This document shows, piece after piece, positions 14,048 to 22,790 of a stretch of DNA of 64,000 bases. Both the position numbers and the translations under genes were made by a program. Source of the stretch: Sedimentisphaerales bacterium (GTDB lineage: Bacteria > Planctomycetota > Phycisphaerae > Sedimentisphaerales > SG8-4); contig JAFGJR010000006.1 in assembly GCA_016928975.1 (NCBI GenBank), positions 14,169 through 78,168 of the forward strand, read 5' to 3'. The stretch's first letter is position 1; the number at the start of each line of letters is the position of its first letter. The notes beneath the pieces were generated by a model, which was not told the origin of the DNA, did no database searches, and worked only from the letters and a program-made list of their open reading frames with translations.

Positions 14048-14701
14048 ATGATTGAGTTGACTGTATACAATACGAGCGGGCAGCAGGTGGACACGATTCG
14101 CGTTGATGAGTCGGTCCTGGGTGGCTGCATCCGGTACGCCCTGCTCAAGCAGGCGATTGTGATGTACCACGCCAACAAACGGGTCGGGACGGTCAAGACG
14201 AGGAGCAGGGGCGTCGTTGCGGGCTCGACGAAGAAGATCTACCGGCAGAAGGGGACAGGCTATGCCCGGGCGGGCACTCGCAGGACCGGCAAGCGCGTCG
14301 GTGGCGGTATGATCTTCGCCAAGACGCCGCGGGACTTCAGCCAGCGCATGCCCCGCAAGCAGAAACGCCTGGCCCGGGATTCTGCGGTCCTTGCCAAGCT
14401 GCGCGGCAACAAGGTCACCGTCGTGGACAGCCTGGCTTTCGAGAAACCGCGGACGAAAGACTTCACGGGCGTGCTGAAGAACCTGAAGATCGACCGAAGC
14501 TGCGTGGTTGCCGTCAGCAGCTACGACGAGAATATCCGCAAGTCGGCACGTAACGTCCAAAAGGTTGCGGTGCTGCCCGTGGCAGATCTGAATGCGGCGG
14601 ATATCCTCAACCATCAGCAGATGCTCTTCACGAAGGACGCGCTGATGCTGTTCATGGACCGGACCTCCGGGGACACGGACCAGGAGAAGGCAACGGCGTA
14701 G
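14048..14701 (+). CDS. rplD: 50S ribosomal protein L4
   Basis: L4 lines the peptide exit tunnel and in some bacteria represses its own S10 operon. I chose the ATG at 14048 (217 residues, beginning MIELTVYNTSG) because it is one base after the rplC stop and gives the family N-terminus; an open frame extends upstream into rplC. The tunnel loop with KIYRQKGTGYARAGTRR (about 64-80) is present. The C-terminus has a short acidic tail. Confidence 0.96.
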   Translation: MIELTVYNTSGQQVDTIRVDESVLGGCIRYALLKQAIVMYHANKRVGTVKTRSRGVVAGSTKKIYRQKGTGYARAGTRRTGKRVGGGMIFAKTPRDFSQRMPRKQKRLARDSAVLAKLRGNKVTVVDSLAFEKPRTKDFTGVLKNLKIDRSCVVAVSSYDENIRKSARNVQKVAVLPVADLNAADILNHQQMLFTKDALMLFMDRTSGDTDQEKATA

Positions 14702-14749
14702 AGCGCCAGCAGGGCAGATTGTCAATCGACGTTTTGAACCGAGCTTTCG

Positions 14750-15028
14750 ATGGATGACTTCAACGTAATCATTCGGCCGCTGATCACCGAGCAAGGCATG
14801 CACTTTGCCAACGTCAAAGGTGCATACTCGTTCCAGGTGAACAAGAAGGCGAACAAGGCGGAAATCAAGAGGGCCGTGGAGAAGATCTACGGTGTCAAAG
14901 TGGAGAAAGTGCGCACGGCAAACCATAAGGGCAAGCGCCGTCGCAAGGGCAGGACCTATGGCATGACCTCGAGCTGGAAGAAGGCCGTAGTGTATCTGGA
15001 GCCGGAGTTTCACATCGATCTGTTCTAA
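14750..15028 (+). CDS. rplW: 50S ribosomal protein L23
   Basis: L23 surrounds the tunnel exit and is the docking site for trigger factor and SRP. The 92-residue product has the IIRPLITEQG start (7-16) and the VRTANHKGKRRRKGRTYG rRNA-binding loop. Its length is usual. It lies between rplD and rplB as in the standard S10 operon. Confidence 0.97.
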   Translation: MDDFNVIIRPLITEQGMHFANVKGAYSFQVNKKANKAEIKRAVEKIYGVKVEKVRTANHKGKRRRKGRTYGMTSSWKKAVVYLEPEFHIDLF

Positions 15029-15058
15029 TGGAGCGGATCCGCAGAAAGAGATAGCCGT

Positions 15059-15910
15059 ATGGGTATTCGACTTTACAAACCGACGAGTCCGGGACGGCGG
15101 GCGGGCTCCGTGAACGACTACGCGGAACTGACGACTGACACCCCCGAGAAGAGCCTCTGTATAAGGCTCGGCAAATCCGGCGGCAGAAACCACAGTGGAA
15201 AGACCACGTCGCGGTTTCGCGGCGGCGGATCTCGGAAGATCTATCGCATCATTGACTTCAAGCGGAACAAAGACGGGGTCCCCGCGAAGGTGGCGACCGT
15301 CGAGTACGATCCGAACAGGAGTTCGTACATCTCCCTGCTCGAATACAGTGACGGCGAGAAGCGGTACATCCTGACGCCGATGGGCATCACGGTTGGCGAC
15401 GTGCTCGAAAGCGGCGTCACGTGCGAGCCCAAGCCCGGCAACTGCATGCCCCTGGCGTCGATCCCCACCAGCCTGGAAGTGCACAATGTCGAGCTGACGG
15501 CCGGCCAGGGGGGCAAGCTCGTTCGCGGCGCCGGCAGCTCCGCACGGATCATGGCCAAGGAGGGCGACTGGGTGACTCTGGTGATGCCCAGCGGTGAGAT
15601 GCGCACGGTGCGCAAGGAATGCCGCGCCACGATCGGCCGGCTGAGCAATCCCGATCACCAGAACATCAGCATCGGCAAGGCCGGACGAAAGCGCCATTAT
15701 GGCTGGAGGCCGCACGTGCGAGGCAAGGCCCAGAACCCCGTCGACCACCCCCTGGGTGGCGGCGAAGGGCGATCCAACGGGGGGCGCCATCCTTGCTCTC
15801 CGACCGGCGTGCTCGCCAAGGGTGGGAAGACCAGGAACCCTCGCAAGGTGAGCAATGCCAGGATCATCCGGCGGCGAAGAAACAAGCGACAAGGCCAGTT
15901 AGTGCTCTAA
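15059..15910 (+). CDS. rplB: 50S ribosomal protein L2
   Basis: L2 is needed for subunit joining and peptidyl transferase activity. The 283-residue product has the N-terminal YKPTSPGRR, central GDWVTLVMPSGEMR and the C-terminal NPVDHPLGGGEGR loop (about 230-242). The functionally important first His of that loop is kept; the second His of the usual DHPHGGG is Leu here. The length is slightly above the 273-277 norm because of a basic C-terminal tail. Confidence 0.98.
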   Translation: MGIRLYKPTSPGRRAGSVNDYAELTTDTPEKSLCIRLGKSGGRNHSGKTTSRFRGGGSRKIYRIIDFKRNKDGVPAKVATVEYDPNRSSYISLLEYSDGEKRYILTPMGITVGDVLESGVTCEPKPGNCMPLASIPTSLEVHNVELTAGQGGKLVRGAGSSARIMAKEGDWVTLVMPSGEMRTVRKECRATIGRLSNPDHQNISIGKAGRKRHYGWRPHVRGKAQNPVDHPLGGGEGRSNGGRHPCSPTGVLAKGGKTRNPRKVSNARIIRRRRNKRQGQLVL

Positions 15911-15979
15911 TACGGCACCGGAATATCGGAGAATCGCAAGACGCTTCAGTGAAGCTGTGGATTTGAGAAGAGACAGGAA

Positions 15980-16252
15980 ATGGGAAGATCTCTCAAGAAA
16001 GGACCGTTCGTCGACCAGAAGCTCCTTACCAAGGTGAATCGGCAAGTGAGCACTGGCACACGCGACCCCATCAAGACGTGGTCGCGCAGATGCACGATCG
16101 TTCCGGAGTTCGTCGGCTTTACCTTCATGGTCCATAACGGCAAGATGTTTCACAAAGTCTTCGTGACCGAGGATATGGTGGGACACAAGCTTGGTGAGTT
16201 TTCGCTGACGCGGACGTTCCGGGGACATTCGAGTAAGAAGCTCAAGGTGTAA
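15980..16252 (+). CDS. rpsS: 30S ribosomal protein S19
   Basis: S19 forms a complex with S13 in the 30S head and contacts the A-site tRNA. The 90-residue protein begins [16 protein letters not shown] and ends in the [16 protein letters not shown] segment typical of the family. It lies between rplB and rplV. Confidence 0.98.
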   Translation: MGRSLKKGPFVDQKLLTKVNRQVSTGTRDPIKTWSRRCTIVPEFVGFTFMVHNGKMFHKVFVTEDMVGHKLGEFSLTRTFRGHSSKKLKV

Positions 16253-16302
16253 GGCCTGTACTCGAGTTGGCGGCCACGTCCGCTGAAGACGGGATATCAG
16301 AT

Positions 16303-16851
16303 ATGCTTAGCCCTGTGAAACTGAAGAGTGTATCCAAACGACAAGGGGTGACGACGGAGCAGTTGGCGCGCGGACTGGTCCGGGGCGGCCTGGACATGAA
16401 AGAGGCGACCGGGGCCGTGAAGAATTGGCAGCGGGGCCTGATGAGGCCGTTGCCGCATGGCGAGGATGTGCGTCGGCTCGCCGAGGCGTTGTCCGTCGAG
16501 GCCAATGAGATCGCCGCCTGGCATTCCTCCTACAGGTATGCTCCCCAGTCGGCCCGCAAGGTGCGGCTGGTCACGCAGTTGATCCAGGGCTGCCAGGTGC
16601 AGAAGGCGCTGGACCTTCTGAAGTTCACGCGCAAACGCGCCGCCACTATGGTGGACCAGACGTTGAAGGCCGCGGTTGCGAACGCTGATGAACAGCAGGC
16701 GGATGTGGAAAGGCTCTACGTCCTTGAGGCGCGCGTCGATGAAGCGGGCATCCGGGTCGGCACCAAGCGATGGATCCCAAAGGACCGCGGTCGTGCTCAT
16801 CCGATCCGCAAGAGGGCGTGCCATATACACATAACAGTGACGCAAAAGTAA
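16303..16851 (+). CDS. rplV: 50S ribosomal protein L22 with N-terminal HTH-like extension
   Basis: L22 lines the exit tunnel with a long beta-hairpin. The L22 core begins near residue 70 (SSYRYAPQSARKVRLVTQLI) and ends with GRAHPIRKRACHIHI. Ahead of it are about 68 extra residues that look like an XRE-type helix-turn-helix: TTEQLARGL, then AVKNWQRGLMRPLPHGEDV and RRLAEALSVEANEIAAW. L22 is normally 110-120 residues; this one is 182. I chose ATG 16303; an in-frame TTG at 16267 would add 12 residues. The extension is in frame with no stop, so it looks genuine rather than an upstream gene. Confidence 0.93.
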   Translation: MLSPVKLKSVSKRQGVTTEQLARGLVRGGLDMKEATGAVKNWQRGLMRPLPHGEDVRRLAEALSVEANEIAAWHSSYRYAPQSARKVRLVTQLIQGCQVQKALDLLKFTRKRAATMVDQTLKAAVANADEQQADVERLYVLEARVDEAGIRVGTKRWIPKDRGRAHPIRKRACHIHITVTQK

Positions 16852-16887
16852 GAGGAACAACGAGGGTTGCACTGAGATATCTGGACT

Positions 16888-17709
16888 ATGGGTCAGAAAA
16901 CATCGCCAATAGGCTTTCGAACGGGAATCACGTTGGGTTGGCAGAGCACATGGTTTGCCCCCAAGGCGAACTACGGCGACTTCCTGGTCGAGGACCAGAA
17001 GATTCGCAAGTACATCGACCGCCGATTCAACCGCCAGATGCCCAAGGGGGCTGTGGCGAAGGTGGAGATCATCCGGACGCGCAATGAAGTGAACGTGACG
17101 ATGCACAGTGGTCGGCCCGGCGTGGTGATCGGCCCGCGAGGCGGCGAGGTGGATAAGGTCCGCGAGGAGCTGGAGGCTCTGACCGGTCGCAAGGTGACCG
17201 TGAACGTCATTGAGATCAAAGAACCGGACCTCAATGCCTCCTTGGTGGCCGAGGGCATCGCGGAGCAGCTTGGCAAACGGGCCTCGTTCCGACGCACGAT
17301 GAAGCAGTTCTGTGAAGCGGCGATGAACGCCGGAGCCAAAGGCGTGAAGGTCATTTGCAGCGGACGTCTGGCGGGAGCGGAAATGGCCCGGCAGGAGACC
17401 CAGAAGATGGGTAGCATCCCGCTGCATACGCTTGATGCCGACGTCGATTATGCGACGGCGACCGCCCGTACGACGTACGGCGCGATCGGAATCAAGGTGT
17501 GGATTTACCGGGGCAAGTTCGGCGAGGAGATCGAGCGAACGGAGCGAAGGCAACGGCGCCGCCCGAGCCGGGGCCGACCGTATGGCCCGGGCGCGGAAGA
17601 GGGGACCGGCATGCCGGAACAGGCGCCCAGCGCGTCGGCAGGACCACGGCCGGAGGTTGGTAGTGGTCCGACGGCAGAGCCGTCGACCGGTTCCGGCGGA
17701 CAGGTGTGA
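16888..17709 (+). CDS. rpsC: 30S ribosomal protein S3 with extended C-terminal tail
   Basis: S3 forms part of the mRNA entry tunnel and helicase. The product starts MGQKTSPIGFRTGITLGWQS, has the KH-domain region VVIGPRGGEVDKVREELE (about 74-91) and the conserved GRLAGAEMAR segment (about 150). After about residue 205 a tail rich in Arg, Pro, Gly and Ala extends it to 273 residues, against the usual 210-235. The tail is low-complexity and probably disordered. Confidence 0.96.
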   Translation: MGQKTSPIGFRTGITLGWQSTWFAPKANYGDFLVEDQKIRKYIDRRFNRQMPKGAVAKVEIIRTRNEVNVTMHSGRPGVVIGPRGGEVDKVREELEALTGRKVTVNVIEIKEPDLNASLVAEGIAEQLGKRASFRRTMKQFCEAAMNAGAKGVKVICSGRLAGAEMARQETQKMGSIPLHTLDADVDYATATARTTYGAIGIKVWIYRGKFGEEIERTERRQRRRPSRGRPYGPGAEEGTGMPEQAPSASAGPRPEVGSGPTAEPSTGSGGQV

Positions 17710-17752
17710 AGTGCCCGAGCAAGTGGCAGTTTCGAGGTAGAGGTTTGAACCC

Positions 17753-18172
17753 ATGGCGATGATGCCAAAAAGAGTCAAATACCGCAAGGCGCAACGGGGC
17801 CGCATGAAAGGCAATGCGCAGCGAGCCAACTACGTTGCGTTTGGCGAATACGGCTTACAGGCGCTGGAGATGAGCTGGGTGACGGCCAAGAACATCGAGG
17901 CCGGTCGTGTGGCGGCGACCCACTACCTCCATCGCGAGGGAAAGGTCTACATCCGGATCTTCCCCCACCAGCCGGTGTCTTCGAAACCGCTGGAGACTCG
18001 TATGGGAAAGGGCAAGGGCGAGCCGGAGTTCTGGATCGCCCGCGTCCGGCCGGGGCAGATCTGCTTCGAAGTCGGTGGCGTCAGCGAGGAAGTGGCCAAG
18101 CAGGCGCTTTCGCGAGTCGCCCACAAAATGCCCATCCGGTGCCGCTTTGTGAAGCGACGACATTCGCTGTAG
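17753..18172 (+). CDS. rplP: 50S ribosomal protein L16
   Basis: L16 helps position tRNAs in the A and P sites. The 139-residue product has the family start ([16 protein letters not shown], about 4-19), a central [20 protein letters not shown] (about 64-83) and a C-terminal [11 protein letters not shown]. Length and position between rpsC and rpmC are canonical. Confidence 0.97.
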   Translation: MAMMPKRVKYRKAQRGRMKGNAQRANYVAFGEYGLQALEMSWVTAKNIEAGRVAATHYLHREGKVYIRIFPHQPVSSKPLETRMGKGKGEPEFWIARVRPGQICFEVGGVSEEVAKQALSRVAHKMPIRCRFVKRRHSL

Positions 18173-18186
18173 GACAGGAGATAGCC

Positions 18187-18372
18187 GTGAAGGCCAAGCA
18201 ACTGCGGGAAATGAGCCGAGATGAGCTCGGCAGCACGCTGGAGGATCTGGAAAAGCGTCTGTTCGACCTGCGTTCGCAGGCAGTGACGCAGAAGCTCGAG
18301 AACTCGAAATCGATTATCAACGTGCGTCGCGATATCGCACGGATCAAGACCATCTTGCACGAGAAGAAGTAG
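18187..18372 (+). CDS. rpmC: 50S ribosomal protein L29
   Basis: L29 lies near the tunnel exit beside L23. The 61-residue product is a two-helix hairpin with [20 protein letters not shown] (about 9-28). The start is a GTG at 18187, set by GGACAGGAG in the gap after rplP; the open frame continues upstream into rplP but without reason. The length is typical of L29. Confidence 0.93.
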   Translation: MKAKQLREMSRDELGSTLEDLEKRLFDLRSQAVTQKLENSKSIINVRRDIARIKTILHEKK

Positions 18373-18382
18373 GTGGCCCTGG

Positions 18383-18670
18383 ATGCAGGAGCAGCGGAAA
18401 GTTGCCTTTATGGAAACAGCAAAGACGAAGACGGTAACCGGGATTGTCACGAGCAACAGTGGCAGCAAGAGCATCCGGGTGACTATCGACTACAAGGTGC
18501 GGCATCCGAAGTACAACAAGTACGTTCGGCGCCAGACGAGACTTGGCGTTCACGACGAGCGCAACGAAGGCAAGGTCGGCGATCTGGTGGAGATCACCGA
18601 GTGCCGGCCGATGAGCAAGACGAAAAGTTGGCGCCTTGTGCGAGTGATTCAGAAGGCAGTGCAGGCTTGA
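18383..18670 (+). CDS. rpsQ: 30S ribosomal protein S17
   Basis: S17 is a primary 16S-binding OB-fold protein. The core begins [19 protein letters not shown] and has the conserved [15 protein letters not shown] stretch. ATG 18383 is backed by AGGTGG at 18371-18376, giving 95 residues; an in-frame ATG at 18410 gives 86 residues, nearer the family norm, but has a weaker Shine-Dalgarno. Confidence 0.95.
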   Translation: MQEQRKVAFMETAKTKTVTGIVTSNSGSKSIRVTIDYKVRHPKYNKYVRRQTRLGVHDERNEGKVGDLVEITECRPMSKTKSWRLVRVIQKAVQA

Positions 18671-18692
18671 GAGCCCGAGAGATTCGAAGATT

Positions 18693-19079
18693 ATGATTCA
18701 GCCATTTACAATGTTGGACGTTGCCGACAATTCCGGCGTGAAGTCGGCAATGTGTATTCGGGTCAAGCGGGGAACCTCCTCCCGGGGCAACTTCACGCGG
18801 TCGATGGCCACGGTGGGAGACGTGATTTGGGTCGCCATCAAGAAGTCACTGCCCACGTGCCAACTGGACGACAAGAAGGTGCACAAGTGCGTGGTGATTC
18901 GCACGAAGAGCCCGGTCCGGCGGCCCGATGGAAGCTATGTGCGGTTTGACAGCAACGCCGCCGTGATGATCGACAACGAAGGCAACCCGATCGGCACCCG
19001 CATCTTCGGCGCGGTGGCTCGCGAGCTTCGCGAGAAGAACTACATGAAGATCATCTCGCTGGCAGGCGAGGTGGTGTAG
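18693..19079 (+). CDS. rplN: 50S ribosomal protein L14
   Basis: L14 contacts the 30S subunit at the intersubunit bridge and is the docking site of RsfS. The 128-residue product starts [17 protein letters not shown] and carries [20 protein letters not shown] and [16 protein letters not shown], all family hallmarks. It is a few residues longer than the common 122 because of a small insertion around residue 50. Confidence 0.98.
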   Translation: MIQPFTMLDVADNSGVKSAMCIRVKRGTSSRGNFTRSMATVGDVIWVAIKKSLPTCQLDDKKVHKCVVIRTKSPVRRPDGSYVRFDSNAAVMIDNEGNPIGTRIFGAVARELREKNYMKIISLAGEVV

Positions 19080-19109
19080 CAGAGACTTGGATTGAAGAAG
19101 AGGCGGTAC

Positions 19110-19442
19110 ATGGCCTTACATGTGAAAAAAGGTGACACGGTGCAGATCATCGCCGGCGACCACAAAGGGCAGAGCGGCCGGGTCCTGCACGTCTATCCCG
19201 ACAGGAATATGGTGGTCGTCCAGGGGCAGAACATCGTGAAGAAACACGTTCGTCCGTCCCGGCGGAATCCCCAGGGCGGGCGCATCAGCATCGAGCAGCC
19301 GATCCACATCAGCAAGGTGTTGCCGGTGAGCCCCAAGTCGTCGAAGGGCGCCCGCGTGCGCTACTCTCAGGGGCCGGATGGGAGCAAAAGGCGCGTCACC
19401 GTGGACGGTGCCGAAATCGGGGTCGTCAGAAAGGCGAAATGA
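19110..19442 (+). CDS. rplX: 50S ribosomal protein L24
   Basis: L24 is an assembly initiator with a KOW-fold near the tunnel exit. The KOW motif KGDTVQIIAGDHKGQSGRVL is at about 6-25. ATG 19110 gives 110 residues with the family start; an in-frame TTG at 19092 would add six residues and is less likely. Position between rplN and rplE is canonical. Confidence 0.95.
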   Translation: MALHVKKGDTVQIIAGDHKGQSGRVLHVYPDRNMVVVQGQNIVKKHVRPSRRNPQGGRISIEQPIHISKVLPVSPKSSKGARVRYSQGPDGSKRRVTVDGAEIGVVRKAK

Positions 19443-19498
19443 GCGCACCGGCGGATCGTGGAATCCGGGGTGTAGAGAAACGAAGATAGAGCAGGCAT

Positions 19499-20062
19499 AT
19501 GGCGCGTCTACGGGACATATACAAGTCGAAGATAGTGCAGGAGCTCCAGAAGGAGTTTCACTACAGGAGCATCATGGCCGTCCCGAAGGTGGAGAAGGTC
19601 ATGATCTCGATGGGCATCGGCCGGGCGACACAGGACAAGAAGTACATCGAGCTGGCCAGGAAGGACCTGGCCGCGATCAGCGGTCAGCAGCCCGTCGTGT
19701 GCAAGGCCAAGAAGAGCGTGTCGAACTTCAAGGTCCGCCAGGGCCAGGAGACCGGCCTGAAGGTCACGTTGCGCGGCGTGCGCATGTACGAGTTCATGGA
19801 CCGGCTGATCAACCTGGCGATCCCGCGGGTCCGCGACTTTCGTGGTTTGAACCCGAACAGCTTCGACGGCCGTGGCAACTATTCGATGGGCCTGGCCGAG
19901 CAGAGCGTGTTCCCGGAGATCAACCCGGCCAAGGTCGAGTTCCAGCAGGGCATGAACATCACCTTCAGCACGACGGCGCGAACGGACGAAGAGGCCCGTC
20001 GGCTGCTGGCCTTGTTCGGGATGCCGTTCCGATCGCAGACGGCTGGGCAGGCCGCCAGTTAG
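19499..20062 (+). CDS. rplE: 50S ribosomal protein L5
   Basis: L5 binds 5S rRNA and touches the P-site tRNA. The 187-residue product has VEKVMISMGIGRATQD (about 27-42), the KKSVSNFKVRQGQETG loop and IPRVRDFRGLNPNSFDGRGNYSMG in the C-terminal half, all diagnostic. It has usual family length and place. Confidence 0.98.
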   Translation: MARLRDIYKSKIVQELQKEFHYRSIMAVPKVEKVMISMGIGRATQDKKYIELARKDLAAISGQQPVVCKAKKSVSNFKVRQGQETGLKVTLRGVRMYEFMDRLINLAIPRVRDFRGLNPNSFDGRGNYSMGLAEQSVFPEINPAKVEFQQGMNITFSTTARTDEEARRLLALFGMPFRSQTAGQAAS

Positions 20063-20096
20063 ACCATAGCAGGCAGCGGTAATGTGGAGCGCATGA

Positions 20097-20282
20097 ATGT
20101 CGACGAAGGCATTAGAGAACAAAGTCAAGAGGAAACAGAGGTATCGCGTCCGGGAGTACACGCGGTGTGAGTTGTGCGGACGGTCGCATGCGGTCTACCG
20201 TAAGTTCAAGGTTTGTCGCATCTGTTTCCGAATGTTGGCCAACGAGGGCAAGATCCCGGGAGTCAAGAAAGCCAGTTGGTGA
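20097..20282 (+). CDS. rpsN: 30S ribosomal protein S14, zinc-binding (type Z) form
   Basis: S14 is a late-assembling head protein. The 61-residue product has the compact zinc-binding form with CELCG (about 24-28) and CRICF (about 40-44), typical of S14 type Z rather than the longer cysteine-free type. It lies between rplE and rpsH. No second S14 is visible in this window. Confidence 0.97.
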   Translation: MSTKALENKVKRKQRYRVREYTRCELCGRSHAVYRKFKVCRICFRMLANEGKIPGVKKASW

Positions 20283-20317
20283 AACGGTCCGAATTCCCAA
20301 CGTGCAGGATGTAAGTC

Positions 20318-20719
20318 ATGAGTTTGAGCGACCCGATAGCAGATATGTTGACCCGCATCCGCAATGCAGTGCGGTCCAACAAACGACAGGTGAACGTCAG
20401 GGCGTCGAGGATATGCGAGGGCATCGCGGCGGCGCTCCAGCGGGAGGGCTACATCGAGAACTTCGATCGAATCGACGATGGCACGAAGCAGGGCATCCTG
20501 CGGATCACGCTCAAGTACGACCCGGAAGGGCGGCCCGCCATCAGCGAGATCAAGAGGACCAGCAGACCCGGCTGCCGGATGTATGCCTCCACTGACAGCC
20601 TGCCGAAGGTCATGGGCGGCATGGGCGTCGCGATTGTATCGACAAGCAAAGGCGTGATCAGTGATCGGAACTGCCGCGAGAGCAAGGTCGGCGGCGAAGT
20701 GCTTTGCACGGTAAGCTAA
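20318..20719 (+). CDS. rpsH: 30S ribosomal protein S8
   Basis: S8 binds the central domain of 16S rRNA and, in E. coli, represses the spc operon. The 133-residue product starts MSLSDPIADMLTRIRNA and ends with the conserved GGEVLCTVS. The next gene, rplF, begins one base after its stop. Confidence 0.98.
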   Translation: MSLSDPIADMLTRIRNAVRSNKRQVNVRASRICEGIAAALQREGYIENFDRIDDGTKQGILRITLKYDPEGRPAISEIKRTSRPGCRMYASTDSLPKVMGGMGVAIVSTSKGVISDRNCRESKVGGEVLCTVS

Positions 20720-21301
20720 ATGAGTCGAATTGGCAAAAAACCCGTTGAGATTCCGCAGGGCGTGAAAGTCGAGCAGCAGGGCCGGACGCTGAAGATCTCC
20801 GGTCCCCAAGGGTCGATGGACCTCCAGTGCCACGAGAAGATCACCGTGAAGGTGGATGCCGCGCAGCACAAGGTCGAGGTCATCAACCCGCGACCGGAGG
20901 ATCGTCAGAGCCGAGAGCTTCACGGCACGACCCGTGCCCTGATCGCCAACATCGTGGCCGGCGTCAGTAAGGGCTACGAGAAGAAGATGGAGATCTACGG
21001 CACCGGCTACAGCGCGAAGGAACAGAGCGGCAAGCTCGTGCTACAGGTCGGCTATGCTCACACTGTGGAACTGCCGATCCCGAAGGGGATAAAAGTGACC
21101 ATCGATGTGCCCGCGACGCGAGGCAATGACGTCCCGGCCAAGCTGACCATCCGTGGGGTTGACAAGGCTTGCCTGGGTCAGTTCGCCTCGGATGTTAGAA
21201 GGGTCAGACCGCCTGAGCCGTACAAGGGCAAGGGTATCCGGTACGCGGATGAGCAGGTCCGGCACAAGGTCGGCAAGGCGTTTGCTTCAGGTGCGGCGTA
21301 A
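20720..21301 (+). CDS. rplF: 50S ribosomal protein L6
   Basis: L6 sits near the factor-binding site by the sarcin-ricin loop. The product starts [17 protein letters not shown] and has the [22 protein letters not shown] segment and the C-terminal [16 protein letters not shown]. It is 193 residues, slightly longer than average. It starts directly at the end of rpsH with no gap. Confidence 0.98.
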   Translation: MSRIGKKPVEIPQGVKVEQQGRTLKISGPQGSMDLQCHEKITVKVDAAQHKVEVINPRPEDRQSRELHGTTRALIANIVAGVSKGYEKKMEIYGTGYSAKEQSGKLVLQVGYAHTVELPIPKGIKVTIDVPATRGNDVPAKLTIRGVDKACLGQFASDVRRVRPPEPYKGKGIRYADEQVRHKVGKAFASGAA

Positions 21302-21318
21302 TAGAGAAATCGGATTCT

Positions 21319-21687
21319 ATGAAGACGGAAAAACACAAGGCAGCAGCGTTGCGACGCAGACGTCACGTGCGAAAGAGGGTTTCTGGGACGCCGGAGAGGC
21401 CCCGTCTGTCCGTGTTTCGCTCGAACAAGCACATCTACGCACAGTTGATCGACGACACGGCTGGGGTCACGCTGGTTGCCGCCAGCACGAAGGGCAAAGC
21501 TTTGAGGGACCAGTTGCCCAACGGTGCCAAGAAGAGGCAGGAGGCGGAGGCCGTGGGCGAGGCCCTGGCCAAGGGAGCGCTGGATGTTGGCATCAAATGC
21601 GTCTGCTTTGATCGGAATCGTTACAAGTATCATGGCCGAGTGAAGTCTCTTGCCGACGCGGCACGAAAAGCCGGGTTGGCATTCTAG
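21319..21687 (+). CDS. rplR: 50S ribosomal protein L18
   Basis: L18 carries 5S rRNA into the 50S subunit with L5. The 122-residue product shows [34 protein letters not shown] and the C-terminal [20 protein letters not shown], all typical. It is in canonical spc order. Confidence 0.98.
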   Translation: MKTEKHKAAALRRRRHVRKRVSGTPERPRLSVFRSNKHIYAQLIDDTAGVTLVAASTKGKALRDQLPNGAKKRQEAEAVGEALAKGALDVGIKCVCFDRNRYKYHGRVKSLADAARKAGLAF

Positions 21688-21716
21688 GACAGAAAGGCAG
21701 AGACTGGGAGACGAAA

Positions 21717-22220
21717 TTGGCGACTGAACCCGTTAGAACACCGGAATTCGAAGAAAAGCCGTTGGAAGATACGGTGGTCAAGATCTATCGTTGCGCCAAG
21801 GTGGTCAAGGGCGGCCGTCGATTCAGCTTCGCGGCGTTGGTGGTCGCCGGCGACCGGGCGGGTAATGTCGGCGTTGGCTACGGCAAAGCCAACGAAGTGC
21901 CGCAAGCCGTGGAGAAGGGCGTCAAGGACGCCAAGAAGTCCCTGCACCCGATCCCGCTGGTGGGGCGCACGCTGCCGCACCCGGTGATCGGCAGGTACAG
22001 GGCCACGAAGATCATGCTGGTGCCGGCGGCGCCGGGCACGGGTGTGATCGCCGGCTCCAGCGCCAGAGCGGTGCTGGAGTTTGCGGGGGTCGGCGACGTC
22101 CTGACCAAGGTCTACGGCAGCACCTCCGCCAAGAACGTCGTCAAGGCAACTCTTGACGGTCTGCTGAAATTGCGGAGCAAGCAGACCATCGAGTCGTTGC
22201 GAGGCGTTGCAGTTGCGTAG
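21717..22220 (+). CDS. rpsE: 30S ribosomal protein S5
   Basis: S5 helps form the mRNA entry site and affects decoding fidelity. The 167-residue product has the KVVKGGRRFSFAALVVAGDR segment (about 28-47), the GYGKANEVPQAVEKG loop and GTGVIAGSSARAVLE. The only start that keeps the family N-terminus is TTG at 21717, six bases after a GGGAG Shine-Dalgarno; no ATG occurs before the conserved core. Confidence 0.97.
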   Translation: MATEPVRTPEFEEKPLEDTVVKIYRCAKVVKGGRRFSFAALVVAGDRAGNVGVGYGKANEVPQAVEKGVKDAKKSLHPIPLVGRTLPHPVIGRYRATKIMLVPAAPGTGVIAGSSARAVLEFAGVGDVLTKVYGSTSAKNVVKATLDGLLKLRSKQTIESLRGVAVA

Positions 22221-22249
22221 CGACAAGCATGGCTAATTGGGTGAGTTCG

Positions 22250-22738
22250 ATGTTAAGTCATGAGATTACTTCTGTCGTCGGTAGACACAAGGCACGCAAG
22301 CGCGTCGGACGTGGCCGCGGTAGTGGCCAGGGAGGGTCCGCCGGGCGAGGAACCAAAGGCAGTCTGAGCCGAGCCGGGGCCAAGAAATTCTCGCTCTACG
22401 AAGGTGGCGCGACGCCCATCTTCAGGCACCTGCCGAAACGCGGATTCAACAACAAGGAATTCGCAACACGGTTCATGGTTGTGAATGTCTCGCAACTGGA
22501 GCGGTTCGAGGACGGCGCCCAGGTCGGCGTGGAGCAGTTGTCCATTGCCGGCTTGATTCCTGGAGTCCAGACGAAGGTGAAGATCCTTGGGGATGGTGAG
22601 TTGACAAAGCGATTGCAGGTGGTCGCCCACAAATTCAGCAAGTCGGCGGAGCAGAAGATCGTCGGCTGCGGCGGGACCGCCACGAAGATCGCCAAACCGA
22701 AGAAGCCGGCCAGGAGGAGGAAGCGAGAGAAGGCCTGA
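22250..22738 (+). CDS. rplO: 50S ribosomal protein L15
   Basis: L15 is a late-assembling protein with a Gly/Arg-rich N-terminal extension. The product has KARKRVGRGRGSGQGGSAGRG (about residues 13-33, slightly longer motif region) and a C-terminal L15e/L18e fold ending in a basic tail. ATG 22250 follows GGGTGAG at good spacing and gives 162 residues with a family-like start; an in-frame ATG at 22229 adds seven residues but has no ribosome-binding site. Confidence 0.95.
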   Translation: MLSHEITSVVGRHKARKRVGRGRGSGQGGSAGRGTKGSLSRAGAKKFSLYEGGATPIFRHLPKRGFNNKEFATRFMVVNVSQLERFEDGAQVGVEQLSIAGLIPGVQTKVKILGDGELTKRLQVVAHKFSKSAEQKIVGCGGTATKIAKPKKPARRRKREKA

Positions 22739-22790
22739 CGATGTCGGCTTTGAAGCCGATGGGACACTATAATCTGCGGAGAACGCATAC

